A DNA stretch of 64,000 nt from JALYNX01 sp963780755 (GTDB taxonomy: Bacteria; Actinomycetota; Acidimicrobiia; Spongiisociales; ZC4RG35): assembly GCA_963780755.1 (NCBI GenBank), contig CAWACX010000002.1, positions 62,001-126,000 of the forward strand, in the 5' to 3' direction. This document shows positions 33,097 through 40,700 of the stretch, one piece after another. A program made the translations under genes and the position numbers. Within the stretch, counting starts at the first letter, position 1. The number at the start of each line of letters is the position of its first letter. The notes under the pieces were generated by a model, which worked only from the letters and a program-made list of their open reading frames with translations, searched no databases and was not told the origin of the DNA.

Positions 33097-34827
33097 CTAC
33101 CGATCGCGTCGCCTGGCCACCCATTCCATGAAGTCGGCGAGGGGCCGGGCGTTCACCACCCGGTCTTTCGTCACCCAGCCTCTTTGCGCGTGGGCGACTC
33201 CGTATCCCATTCGCACCCATTCACTGGTGTGATGCGAGTCGGTGTCGATGACCACGTCGACACCCGCGCCCATGGCCCTCCTCGCCACCTCCGCGGTGGC
33301 ATCGAGGCGGTCGAGGGCACCGTTGATCTCCAATGCCACCCCGGTCACCTCGAGCGCCTCCAGCACGACGTCGATGTCGAGCTCGACCCCGGGGCGGCGC
33401 CCGATGTAGCGGCCCGAGAGGTGCCCGATGGCGTTCACGGCAGGATCGGCCAACGCAGTCAGGACCCTGGCGGTCTGGTCGTCCTGGGACAGGTCGAAGT
33501 GGGAGTGGATCGAGGCGACGCAGTAGTCGAACTCGAGGCGAAACTCCGGGTCGTAGTCCAACTCCCCGCGAGGCCCGATATTGAGCTCGCAGCCGAAGAG
33601 GAGCCTGATCCCCTTCTCCTGCTCCAGCCCGCGGATCCGATCCCGATGGGCCAACATCTCCTCACGGGTCGAGCCGTTGATCGCCAGGTCCTCTCCGTGG
33701 TCGGTGATCGCCACGTATTCGTACCCACGGCCCACTGCGGCATCCACCATCTCCCCGAGACTCGACCGCCCATCGCCCGACTGGTCGGTGTGATAGTGGA
33801 GGTCTCCTTTGATCTGATCGAGCTGGATCAGATCGGGAAGGTCCTGGTCGGCCGCCAGCTCGACCTCGCCAGTCGACTCTCTGAGCGGCGGCGGCACGAA
33901 AGACATCTCGAGGGCCTTGTAAATGTCCTCTTCGGACTTGGATGCCACCACCTTCTCCTCCTCGAACAGCCCGTATTCGCTGAGCAGCCAGCCCCGGTCG
34001 ATGGCGCGTTGTCGCAGGGCGATGTTGTGTGCTTTGGAGCCGGTGAAGTAGAGGAGCGCCGACCCCAGTTGGCCCGGTTTCACGGTGCGCACATCGACCT
34101 GCATTCCTTCCCTGGTCAGGAACGAGGTCTTGGTGTCACCGGAGCCGATGACCTCGGCGACCTCCGGCAGGCCGAGAACGAACTCGGACACCGTACCCGG
34201 GCTGGTGGTCGCCACCACGATGTCGATGTCGCCAATGGTCTCGGAGAACCTCCGTATCGACCCACATGGGACCGCGGCCTTCACCGATGTCAGCTCCGAG
34301 ATCCTGGCCGCCAGCGACCGAGCAAGGGGAAGGGCCTCGATCAAGGGAGTCCGACGGTCCTTGCCATGGAGGCCGAGCCGGTCGATCGCCTTGGCGATCT
34401 TCTCCTCCGAGGTCTTGCCCATGCCGGGAAGCTCGCGCAGTTGCTCCGCTGCGATCGCGGCTCGCAGGTCATCGATGTTCTCGACGCCGAGCTCCGACCG
34501 GATCAACTTCAGGGTCTTGGGCCCGAGGCCGGGGATCCTGGTCAGCTCGACGAAAGCCGGCGGGTACTTCTCACGGAGAGCGTCGAGCTTGGCGACGCTT
34601 CCCGTGGCCTGGAACTCGAGGATCTTGTCGGCAGTCGACGCACCGACGCCCTTGATCGCGGTCAGACCGGCCTTGTCCAGGCCATCGAGTTCACCGGAAT
34701 GACCCTCTATCCCATGTAGAGCGTTCTCGTAGGCCCTAACCCGAAAAGCCTGAGGGCTGCCCTCCTCGATCGAAGTGAGCTTGGCCATTTCGGCCAGCAT
34801 GCGCAGGATCTCGATACGGGTCGACAT
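33097..34827 (-). CDS. polX: DNA polymerase/3'-5' exonuclease PolX
   Basis: A 576-residue family X polymerase fused to a PHP nuclease. The N-terminal helix-hairpin-helix repeats (LDKAGLTAIKGVGASTADKI; RIPGLGPKTLKLI; LPGMGKTSEEKIAKAI) lead to the palm with CGSIRRFSETIGDIDIVVAT, holding the metal aspartates. The C-terminal PHP domain has GDLHYHTDQSGDG, AITDHGEDL, FGCELNI and VIDTDSHHTSEW, whose His and Asp residues bind metals. Such enzymes act in base-excision repair. The length matches bacterial PolX. It is in tandem with DUF385 and phoH. Confidence 0.95.
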   Translation of the reverse strand: MSTRIEILRMLAEMAKLTSIEEGSPQAFRVRAYENALHGIEGHSGELDGLDKAGLTAIKGVGASTADKILEFQATGSVAKLDALREKYPPAFVELTRIPGLGPKTLKLIRSELGVENIDDLRAAIAAEQLRELPGMGKTSEEKIAKAIDRLGLHGKDRRTPLIEALPLARSLAARISELTSVKAAVPCGSIRRFSETIGDIDIVVATTSPGTVSEFVLGLPEVAEVIGSGDTKTSFLTREGMQVDVRTVKPGQLGSALLYFTGSKAHNIALRQRAIDRGWLLSEYGLFEEEKVVASKSEEDIYKALEMSFVPPPLRESTGEVELAADQDLPDLIQLDQIKGDLHYHTDQSGDGRSSLGEMVDAAVGRGYEYVAITDHGEDLAINGSTREEMLAHRDRIRGLEQEKGIRLLFGCELNIGPRGELDYDPEFRLEFDYCVASIHSHFDLSQDDQTARVLTALADPAVNAIGHLSGRYIGRRPGVELDIDVVLEALEVTGVALEINGALDRLDATAEVARRAMGAGVDVVIDTDSHHTSEWVRMGYGVAHAQRGWVTKDRVVNARPLADFMEWVARRRDR

Positions 34828-34839
34828 CGGAGGCCGAGC

Positions 34840-35337
34840 CTATCGAGGGTCGGGGTCCTCGATGAGGGTGGCCACCGTTCCATTCGTGGCCCGGATCAGG
34901 TCGTCAGGTACCAGCTCGAGCTGGAGGCCGCGCACTCCCCCTGAGACCGCGACCGTGCCCATCACCAGAGCTGACGAGTCCAGATAGAGAGGTAGGGCCC
35001 GCTTCTGGCCGAACGGGCTGATCCCTCCCGTCACGTACCCGGTCAACCTCTCGGCTACGGCGGGCGCAGCCATCTCAGCTCGCTTGCCACCTGCGGCGCG
35101 GGCAAGGAGCCGCGTGGAGAGACGCCGGCCGACCGGGACCACGGCCACGACCGGAGCGCCGTCCACCTCGGCGACCAGAGTCTTGAGGACCCTGTCTCCC
35201 TCGATGCCTATGGCAGCGGCAACGGCCTCCCCATAACCGTCGCCCACCCTCTCCGTCACCTCGTAGTGATGGGCGACATAGGCGATGCCCAGGTCGTCGA
35301 GGGCTTTCGTCGCCCGGGTGGTTCGCGCCATGCCCAT
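34840..35337 (-). CDS. YbaK/EbsC family aminoacyl-tRNA deacylase
   Basis: A 165-residue YbaK-type editing protein: KALDDLGIAYVAHHYEV, DRVLKTLVAEVDGAPVVAVVPVGRRLS, then AERLTGYVTGGISPFGQKRALPLYLD, the conserved GGISP loop. It would hydrolyse Cys-tRNA-Pro formed by mistake by prolyl-tRNA synthetase. An alternative ATG lies two codons after the chosen start at 35337. It lies between the tad-type pilus genes and polX on the same strand. Confidence 0.9.
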   Translation of the reverse strand: MGMARTTRATKALDDLGIAYVAHHYEVTERVGDGYGEAVAAAIGIEGDRVLKTLVAEVDGAPVVAVVPVGRRLSTRLLARAAGGKRAEMAAPAVAERLTGYVTGGISPFGQKRALPLYLDSSALVMGTVAVSGGVRGLQLELVPDDLIRATNGTVATLIEDPDPR

Positions 35338-35346
35338 ATCTTCCCA

Positions 35347-35737
35347 TCACCCCCCGAGCCACAGGGCGGGATCGAACTCCGAGCGGGCAGCCGCGCTGAC
35401 CGTGACGTCGCCGAAGATCGGAACCTTGACCTCGAGCGCCGTCGTCACCACCACGATCCTCGCCCGGAGAGTGGGGTCCACCGGGCAACGACAGCTCACG
35501 AGACGCGAAGCGTTCCTCTCGGCGAACTCGGCAGCCAACGCTTGGGGCGCGGCTCCTGCCCCCGCCGGGGGATAGGTCGAGACCGCAGCCGCCGAGCGCG
35601 GCAGCTTGCGCTGCCGTGTTCGCCTGTTCCCTCGCCGCAATCAGGGTCCCGAGGGAGGCAGTGGCCACGCCAACCGTCACCACCACCGCCACCCAGCCAA
35701 CCACCAGGATGCTGGCGCCTCCGCGTTCCTCGGTCAC
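35347..35737 (-). pseudogene. Second TadE/Rv3654c-like pilus-cluster protein, interrupted by a single-base frameshift
   Basis: The start (GTG 35737, overlapping the TadE stop by 4 bp) gives GGASILVVGWVAVVVTVGVATASLGTLIAAREQANTAAQAAAL, an N-terminal transmembrane helix of the helicase/secretion-neighbourhood TadE-like type (as Rv3654c). One extra base near 35588-35594 shifts the frame; the continuation AAVSTYPPAGAG, AEFAERNASRLVSCRCP and VEVKVPIFG-like strands ends at 35347. The intact length would be about 129 residues. It is probably a pseudopilin-like minor component; it is the last gene of the pilus set. Confidence 0.75.
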
Positions 35738-36114
35738 CTCTCGGTGCGCATCGAGGCGGTGGCGGTGAGGTCGAAGCCGGCAGAGGCCGGAAACGGCGCA
35801 CCGAGCCGGTGACGGAAGTGAATCGTGACCAGGGCGGGCACGCCCACCCGGTCCGGGCGCTGAACCGAGATCCGGGCCCGCTCCCGGATCTCAGAAGGCA
35901 ACGAAGCCATGACCGCCTCGACCGCACGCGAGGGGTCGGGGGTGGTCGCGGCGACCCTGGCCCCATCCCTCGCCGCTGCCACCAACTCGAGCCTGGTTTG
36001 GGTGATCCCCACCACCTGGATCGCAGCCACCGCCGCCAACACCAGCACCGGGAGCACCAGGAATAGCTCCACGGTCACCGAGCCCCGGTCACTCAGAACT
36101 TTCCGGCGACCCAA
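35734..36114 (-). CDS. TadE-like pilus assembly protein
   Basis: The protein has RGSVTVELFLVLPVLVLAAVAAIQ, the prepilin-like Glu plus hydrophobic N-terminus of TadE proteins, then QTRLELVAAARDGARVAATT and a beta-rich C-terminal part (VGVPALVTIHFRHRLGAPFP). No ATG or GTG lies before the conserved RGSVTVE, so the start must be a rare codon: TTG at 36114 (used here) or CTG at 36096. Both overlap the end of the Flp gene. It is the fifth gene of a Ssd-TadA-TadB-TadC-Flp-TadE order matching Rv3660c-Rv3654c. Confidence 0.72.
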   Translation of the reverse strand: MGRRKVLSDRGSVTVELFLVLPVLVLAAVAAIQVVGITQTRLELVAAARDGARVAATTPDPSRAVEAVMASLPSEIRERARISVQRPDRVGVPALVTIHFRHRLGAPFPASAGFDLTATASMRTER

Positions 36115-36284
36115 TCGATGACCCGGCCGAACAGCCCTCCGAGCAGGCCTCCACCGCTCCCCGACTGAAGCCAATTGAGGGCGACGAGGGCCAGGGCCGT
36201 GGCCGCCAGGATGACTAGGAAATACTCGACCGTCCCCTGTCCCTCCTCTCGCTTTGCCATGTTCCATTTGAAGATTCGAGCCAT
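36093..36284 (-). CDS. Flp-type pilin-like small protein
   Basis: A 63-residue protein with a basic leader (MARIFKWNMAKREEG), then GQGTVEYFLVILAATALALVAL, with the conserved Glu of Flp prepilins at position +5 after a likely cleavage at Gly, and a Gly-rich C-terminus. It should be processed by a prepilin peptidase and polymerised by the TadA/B/C machinery. AAGGAG five bases before the ATG at 36284 supports this start over the GTG five codons earlier. No prepilin peptidase gene is in the window. Confidence 0.82.
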   Translation of the reverse strand: MARIFKWNMAKREEGQGTVEYFLVILAATALALVALNWLQSGSGGGLLGGLFGRVIDWVAGKF

Positions 36285-36335
36285 CAGCTCTCCTTCCACT
36301 CCGGTTGCCGACCGGTACGGGGAGAAGTGCGGATC

Positions 36336-36872
36336 TCATGAGAGCGGGCCCGACAGGTCCGCAAAGGTGCGGAGCAGGGAGGGGGCATATAGCAACAGGA
36401 CGAGGCCGGGGAGGATCAGCAGGGTGATGGGGACCATCAGCCTTATCGGCAGAGATCTCGCTCTCTCGATTCGGCGGGCACGCTCATCGGCGATGTCCCC
36501 GTCGAGGAGGGATCGCATCGTGTCAGCCACCGCCGAGCCGGAGCGCTGTGCCCTGGCCAACTGGGCGAGCACCCCCCGGATCGGGCCACGGCATTCGTCG
36601 ACCGCGGCTGTCAGGCCGCTCACGGAGGCAACGCGGGAGGCAAAGACCAATTGGGTGTCGTCTGGGAAAACCCGGGCCGCCTCCTGGAGGGCGCCCAAGA
36701 TCGACCTTCCCGCCCGGAGCTCGACGATCAGGATCATCAGGACCGGGCGGATCGGCTTCGGTCGTGGCCTACGAGCCATCAGGGACCGAATGGCGACGAC
36801 CGCGACCATCGCCAGCCCGACACCCGGGCCGCCAAGGGCCAACCCAACCGCTCCCGCGAGCACCGCCGTCAT
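36336..36872 (-). CDS. TadC-like type II/IV secretion membrane protein
   Basis: A 178-residue integral membrane protein of the T2SSF/TadC family, with N-terminal helices (LAGAVGLALGGPGVGLAMVAVVAI), a cytoplasmic helical domain (VLMILIVELRAGRSILGALQEAARVFPDD; LAQLARAQRSGSAVADTMRSLLDG) and C-terminal membrane helices (LMVPITLLILPGLVLLLYAP). It forms the platform on which pilins assemble. It is shorter than canonical TadC (about 300), as in the mycobacterial Rv3657c form. It overlaps the TadB stop by 4 bp. Confidence 0.8.
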   Translation of the reverse strand: MTAVLAGAVGLALGGPGVGLAMVAVVAIRSLMARRPRPKPIRPVLMILIVELRAGRSILGALQEAARVFPDDTQLVFASRVASVSGLTAAVDECRGPIRGVLAQLARAQRSGSAVADTMRSLLDGDIADERARRIERARSLPIRLMVPITLLILPGLVLLLYAPSLLRTFADLSGPLS

Positions 36873-37513
36873 CGCGACCTCCTGAGCAGCGTGGCTGCGA
36901 TCACGGTGCCCAAGGCCACCAAGGCGAGCCCGATGAGAGCCGATGCCCGCTGCGAAGTCGTTGCCAGATACGAGCCGAGTCGGCCACTGAAGAGCACCCA
37001 GCCCACGGCAAGGGCGGGCGCGGCGAGAAGCACGAAAGAGGTTGCCCGGGCAGGTGCTGTGGCGGACGCGACCTCGTGGAGGACCTCCACCCGGGCCAGC
37101 GCGAGTGCCGCCATCTCGTCGAACAACGGCGCGACCGGCCCGCCGATACGGGACCCATGCGAGATCACGGTGGCCAACTCGACACCAACATCCTCGAACT
37201 CGCGCCTGACCGCGTCCGCCACCTCAGAGATCGGGGCACCCTCGCGACAACAGCTGGCGACCCCGGGAGACCCGACAGAGTCCGCGGCTCGCTCCAGGGC
37301 AAACCGGAACGAAGAGCCGGCGCGTAGCTCGCCGGACACCGCCTCACAGAAGACGGTGGACCTCGTGGAAGGTTGCGACCGGGACCGCCAGACGTGAACC
37401 ACCATCAAGCAACCCAGCGGCACCGGAGCCGCCAACGCGGAGATGATGACGAGCACTCTGACCCGGTCCAGCCCGGAGACGACACCCCAGCCGACGAGGA
37501 GGGCCTCGATCAC
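36869..37513 (-). CDS. TadB-like type II/IV secretion membrane protein
   Basis: A 214-residue membrane protein of the T2SSF/TadB family. N-terminal helix IEALLVGWGVVSGL, then VRVLVIISALAAPVPLGCLM, a cytoplasmic domain (FCEAVSGELRAGSSFRFALERAAD; SRIGGPVAPLFDEMAALALARVEVLHEVASATAPARATSF) and C-terminal helices. I use the GTG at 37513, which overlaps the TadA stop as GTGA; the much longer upstream frame runs over tadA. It is the platform partner of TadC. Confidence 0.82.
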   Translation of the reverse strand: MIEALLVGWGVVSGLDRVRVLVIISALAAPVPLGCLMVVHVWRSRSQPSTRSTVFCEAVSGELRAGSSFRFALERAADSVGSPGVASCCREGAPISEVADAVRREFEDVGVELATVISHGSRIGGPVAPLFDEMAALALARVEVLHEVASATAPARATSFVLLAAPALAVGWVLFSGRLGSYLATTSQRASALIGLALVALGTVIAATLLRRSR

Positions 37514-38559
37514 AGCCCACCCCCGGACACCCCTTCGGGGCCGACGGGCGCTATCGATCTGATGCTGCGCCCGGTGCCGGTGCGCTCGATCTGCACGACA
37601 TGGTCGACAGCGGCATGGAGCTGCCGCCTCACCGAGGTCTCCGATGTGTCCCCGGCCGAGAGTGCCAATGTCTCCAATCTCCAAAGGGCCTCCTCCGGGG
37701 AGTTGGCATGAACCGTGGACAACGAGCCCCGGTGACCGGTGTTGAGCGCCCAAACCAGGTCGAGGGCCTCCGGGCCCCGGACTTCGCCGACAATGATTCG
37801 ATCCGGTCTGAGGCGCAGGGCCGACCTCAACAGAGACCGAATCGTCACCTCTCCGGCGCCTTCTGCATTGGCGGGGTGAGCTTCGAGCCGGACGACGTGG
37901 CCGGGGAGCCTGAGCTCGGCAGCATCCTCGATGGTGACGACCCGTTCCCGGGGAGGGATCAAGCTTCCGAGGAGGTTGAGCAGCGTCGTCTTGCCGGCGC
38001 CGGTGCCGCCGGAGACGATGATGGTCTTCCGCTCGATGACCGCCTGCTCCAGGAACTGGACCTGTTCGGCCGTCGCCGTGCCCATCGGGACCAGGTCATG
38101 CAGCGATTCGACTGCCTGGGTGAAGCGGCGAATCGCGACCACCGGGTGGTCGACGGCAGCCGGCGGGGTGACGGCATGCAGGCGGCTGCCATCGAGCAGC
38201 CGGGCATCGACCATCGGCGAGGCGCGGTCGACTCGAAGGCCGAGGGGGGCAATCACCCTTTCCACGGCCGCGATCAACGCTTCATCACCGTCGAACACGG
38301 CTTCTGTGCGGCTGAGGACCCCTCTCTTCTCCACCCAGATCTCCCGGGGGCCGTTGACGAGGACGTCCGTGACCTCGGGGTCGCGGAGAAGGGGTTCCAG
38401 CGGGCCCAGGCCGAGCACGTGGTCGGCGACGACGCCCGCCAGCTCGGCTGCCCGGTCCGGGGCGGCGAGCCGCAGCCGCTTCCCGGCATCGAAGGCGACC
38501 TCGCCCCTCCTCATCGGAGCGCGCCCGGACGCGATCTGCTCGGCGACTCGCTCGATCAT
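37510..38559 (-). CDS. TadA/CpaF family secretion ATPase
   Basis: A 349-residue hexameric secretion ATPase. DHVLGLGPLEPLLRDPEVTDVLVNGPREIWVEKRG is the N-terminal domain hallmark; the ATPase core has SGGTGAGKTTLLNLLGSLIP, the Asp box TIEDAAELRLPG, and RPDRIIVGEVRGPEALDLVWALNTGHRGSLSTVHANS. It powers pilus assembly. I choose the ATG at 38559, which overlaps the upstream stop as ATGA; the long frame before it reads through the upstream gene. It is shorter than many CpaF (about 450) because it lacks an N-terminal extension. Confidence 0.9.
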   Translation of the reverse strand: MIERVAEQIASGRAPMRRGEVAFDAGKRLRLAAPDRAAELAGVVADHVLGLGPLEPLLRDPEVTDVLVNGPREIWVEKRGVLSRTEAVFDGDEALIAAVERVIAPLGLRVDRASPMVDARLLDGSRLHAVTPPAAVDHPVVAIRRFTQAVESLHDLVPMGTATAEQVQFLEQAVIERKTIIVSGGTGAGKTTLLNLLGSLIPPRERVVTIEDAAELRLPGHVVRLEAHPANAEGAGEVTIRSLLRSALRLRPDRIIVGEVRGPEALDLVWALNTGHRGSLSTVHANSPEEALWRLETLALSAGDTSETSVRRQLHAAVDHVVQIERTGTGRSIRSIAPVGPEGVSGGGL

Positions 38560-39108
38560 GCCCACGGCATCCTCCACACCGTCTTCCAAACCTCGAGCCA
38601 GCGCCCGCGCCCCGGCAGGCGCCCGGCGAGGAGACCTCTGGCCTTGCGAGCTGTGAGACGGGGCAGGACCGGTCCCGGGCCGGGAGGGCGAACCCCTCCG
38701 GCAAGGGACTGCCACACCGCCGGGTAGGGCTCGGTCGGGGCCAGGAGGCCGGGCCATAGCGGGCGAACCGGGACGGTGGGTCCCGGCCATCCGCCGGAGT
38801 CGCATCGGATCACCACCGCAGGCCAGTTCGCAGCCAACCGCTCGATGAGTGGCAGTCCCTCCTCGACCCCAATCGCGCCACCGGCGATCAGGGCCACGCC
38901 GGTCCGTGTCGGGCTCAACTCATCGAGACTGGGACCGTCCTCGACCAGATCGGCGAGCGTCCGCACGGTTCCGATAGGCGCATCCGACGGTGACATCGAT
39001 CACCAGGGCGGTGCCGGCAGCGGCGCCCAGCCCCAACGACCCGAACAAAGACAATGCTGGATCGGGCGACTCGACTCCGAGGGCGCCCCTTCTCCCCACC
39101 CCCTCCAT
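38556..39108 (-). pseudogene. Ssd/CpaE-like ParA-family protein with a degenerate Walker A, interrupted by a frameshift
   Basis: Position, size and remnants match Ssd/CpaE proteins at the head of actinobacterial tad clusters (Rv3660c-like). The first part (ATG 39108) gives SLFGSLGLGAAAGTALVIDV; one extra base near 38985-38996 then shifts the frame, and the continuation is SDAPIGTVRTLADLVEDGPSLDELSPTRTGVALIAGG, followed by AVVIRCDSGG. No GKT/S P-loop is present: the start reads GVGRRGALGVESPDPALS where KGGxGKS would stand. The joined length, about 183 residues, is much shorter than Ssd. It may have lost ATPase activity and kept a scaffold role. Confidence 0.62.
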
Positions 39109-39162
39109 CCGGTCGAACCTATAAGCCCCGCATCCGGCTCACAAGACCCTCGACGCTCGCTC

Positions 39163-39543
39163 TCAGGCGAGGGTGGACTCGACCACGGACCACTCGAATC
39201 CAGCCTGTTCGACGGTCCGGATCAGGTCTTCCGGTGTGAGCACCAGTTTCCCAATGACCGTCAGGACGCTGAGGTCGATGGCGAATCCTTCTATCCACCA
39301 GAGGCCCTCACGGTCGAGAGACGACCGGATTCGGCCGTCGTCGACCTGCTTCACCGCGTCGGTGACGGGTCTGACCAGGAGCAGCGCCGCCCCACGGGCC
39401 GCGGGCAGCGGTCGCGCAGAAGGTTTCCCCATGGGATCGAAGACGACCGGCGAGCCCTGGTCCCCCGCTGCCTCGGTCAACGCCCCGATGTCGATCACAG
39501 GCTCAAAGTACTCTCGCCTGATGTCGGGACGGGCGATGATCAT
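39163..39543 (-). CDS. Hypothetical protein divergent from ispD
   Basis: I do not recognise this 126-residue protein. It starts MIIARPDIRREYFEPVID, has a middle GSPVVFDPMGKPSARPLPAARGAALLLVRPV, and ends with TPEDLIRTVEQAGFEWSVVESTLA, suggesting a small alpha/beta domain. No signal peptide or membrane helix is seen. Its ATG shares the palindrome ATGATCAT with the divergent ispD start, so the two 5' ends overlap by 8 bp. The Shine-Dalgarno is weak. It lies head-on before the pilus operon. Confidence 0.55.
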   Translation of the reverse strand: MIIARPDIRREYFEPVIDIGALTEAAGDQGSPVVFDPMGKPSARPLPAARGAALLLVRPVTDAVKQVDDGRIRSSLDREGLWWIEGFAIDLSVLTVIGKLVLTPEDLIRTVEQAGFEWSVVESTLA

Positions 39544-40174
39544 CGTGGCGGGAGGAGCCAGTTCCCGCTTCGGCGGCGACAAGCTGATGGCCCCGATCCT
39601 CGGTCTGCCACTGGTCATGCACACCGTCGCATCCGTTTCCCGGGCCGTCGACCACTGTGTGCTGGTCTGCCGAGCGGATCAACTGGACGCCTTGCTGGCG
39701 TTCGACAGCGGGGTGGTCATTGTCCCTGGCGGTGCCACCCGGACCGGCAGCGAGCTCGCCGGCCTCGCTGAGGTGGGCGCCGAGGTCGACCTGGTCGGGA
39801 TCCATGACGGGGCGAGGCCACTGGTGAGTGCCGGTTTGATCGAGCATCTATTCGACGTGGCGGCGGACGTCGGGGGAGCCGTCCCGGTCCTCACCGATGC
39901 GCCCATCGTCAGCCGCACCGACCTGACCCGGGTGCCCGGGACCGGGCTGGCCCAAACCCCGCAGGTGTTCCGGGCTCGGCCACTCATCGAGGCCTACAAG
40001 ATGGCTGAGGCACAAGGTTTCGAAGGGCACGACACGGCAGACGTCGCCCTGGCATTCAGCGATCTCGCCATCGCCGCGGTTCAGGGTGACCCTTCGAATA
40101 TCAAGGTCACCTTTCCTGCCGACCTCGAGGCCGTCACGTTGGCGTTAGGGACTTCTCGTAACGGACCTCGGTGA
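39536..40174 (+). CDS. ispD: 2-C-methyl-D-erythritol 4-phosphate cytidylyltransferase
   Basis: A cytidylyltransferase of about 212 residues in the MEP isoprenoid pathway. IIVAGGASSRFGGDKLMAPI is the CTP-binding loop with the catalytic Arg and Lys, followed by GLPLVMHTVASV, VGIHDGARPLVS and AQTPQVFRA. The start is uncertain: ATG 39536, or ATG 39521 (MSGRAMIIVAGG), which would give the usual few residues before the first strand. No ispF follows. The product feeds the pathway that supplies IPP to the polyprenyl synthase at 12 kb. The 3' end overlaps the convergent GNAT gene by about 40 bp. Confidence 0.88.
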   Translation: MIIVAGGASSRFGGDKLMAPILGLPLVMHTVASVSRAVDHCVLVCRADQLDALLAFDSGVVIVPGGATRTGSELAGLAEVGAEVDLVGIHDGARPLVSAGLIEHLFDVAADVGGAVPVLTDAPIVSRTDLTRVPGTGLAQTPQVFRARPLIEAYKMAEAQGFEGHDTADVALAFSDLAIAAVQGDPSNIKVTFPADLEAVTLALGTSRNGPR

Positions 40175-40631
40175 CCTCGGTCCCACCGATTGTCTCCAAG
40201 CGAATTGGCCGCCCCAGACTCCAACCCTGTCGCTCGTAGAAGTGACGGGCTCGGGTGTTGGCCTCCAACACCCAGAGCGAGGCGCGGTGATGCCCCAGGT
40301 CCGCAAGTCGCTGCTCCGCCGATGCCAGGAGCGCCCAACCCAGTCCGGCGCCCCAGTGCGCGGGGTCGACGTATATGGCTGCCACCTCACCCCATCCCTG
40401 GTCATCGGCACCACCGATCAGGCTGAACCCGACGACCGCTTCGTCGACCTCGGCCACAAAGGCCGATCCATCGTCGCGCTCCAACAATGACTGCCACCAC
40501 GCGGTCCGGGTCTCGAGGTCGAGCCCACCGAGGAAGTCACGATCGAGAATTCCCTGATAGGCGTGCTGCCAGGCGATCACGTGCACCCGGGCAATCGCCC
40601 GAGCGTCACCGAGGGCGGCGAGCCTGACCAT
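40134..40631 (-). CDS. GNAT family N-acetyltransferase
   Basis: A 165-residue GNAT protein: RLAALGDARAIARVHVIAWQHAYQG, then VGFSLIGG, EVAAIYVDPAHWGAGLGWALLASAEQRL (the acetyl-CoA pyrophosphate loop, Q/RxxGxG/A-type) and LWVLEANTRARHFYERQGW. The ATG at 40631 (MVRLAALG) is the natural start; the longer frame would run over the ArsR-type promoter region. Substrate unknown. It is divergent from the ArsR-like regulator. Confidence 0.85.
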   Translation of the reverse strand: MVRLAALGDARAIARVHVIAWQHAYQGILDRDFLGGLDLETRTAWWQSLLERDDGSAFVAEVDEAVVGFSLIGGADDQGWGEVAAIYVDPAHWGAGLGWALLASAEQRLADLGHHRASLWVLEANTRARHFYERQGWSLGRPIRLETIGGTEVTEVRYEKSLTPT

Positions 40632-40650
40632 CCGCCTCAACGTAATCGAC

Positions 40651-40700
40651 TTGACAAACAGGCGGGAAATCCCGACCATACGGGAATGGCAGTACATTCC
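40651..40700 (+). promoter_or_regulatory. Promoter and operator-like inverted repeats before the ArsR-like gene
   Basis: TTGACA at 40651-40656 is a good -35. It is followed by an inverted repeat CGGGA-AA-TCCCG (40663-40674) in the spacer and a second, GGAATG-N6-CATTCC (40683-40700), whose first arm contains the ATG of the regulator. ACCATA at 40675-40680 is a possible -10 with 18-bp spacing. The geometry suggests autorepression by the encoded winged-helix protein. Confidence 0.5.

Noticed and set aside
36093..36339. 201-codon frame as the full TadE protein
   Set aside because: Its first 75 codons lie over the Flp gene in a different frame and are Arg/Gly/Pro-rich noise; only the part from RGSVTVE is TadE.
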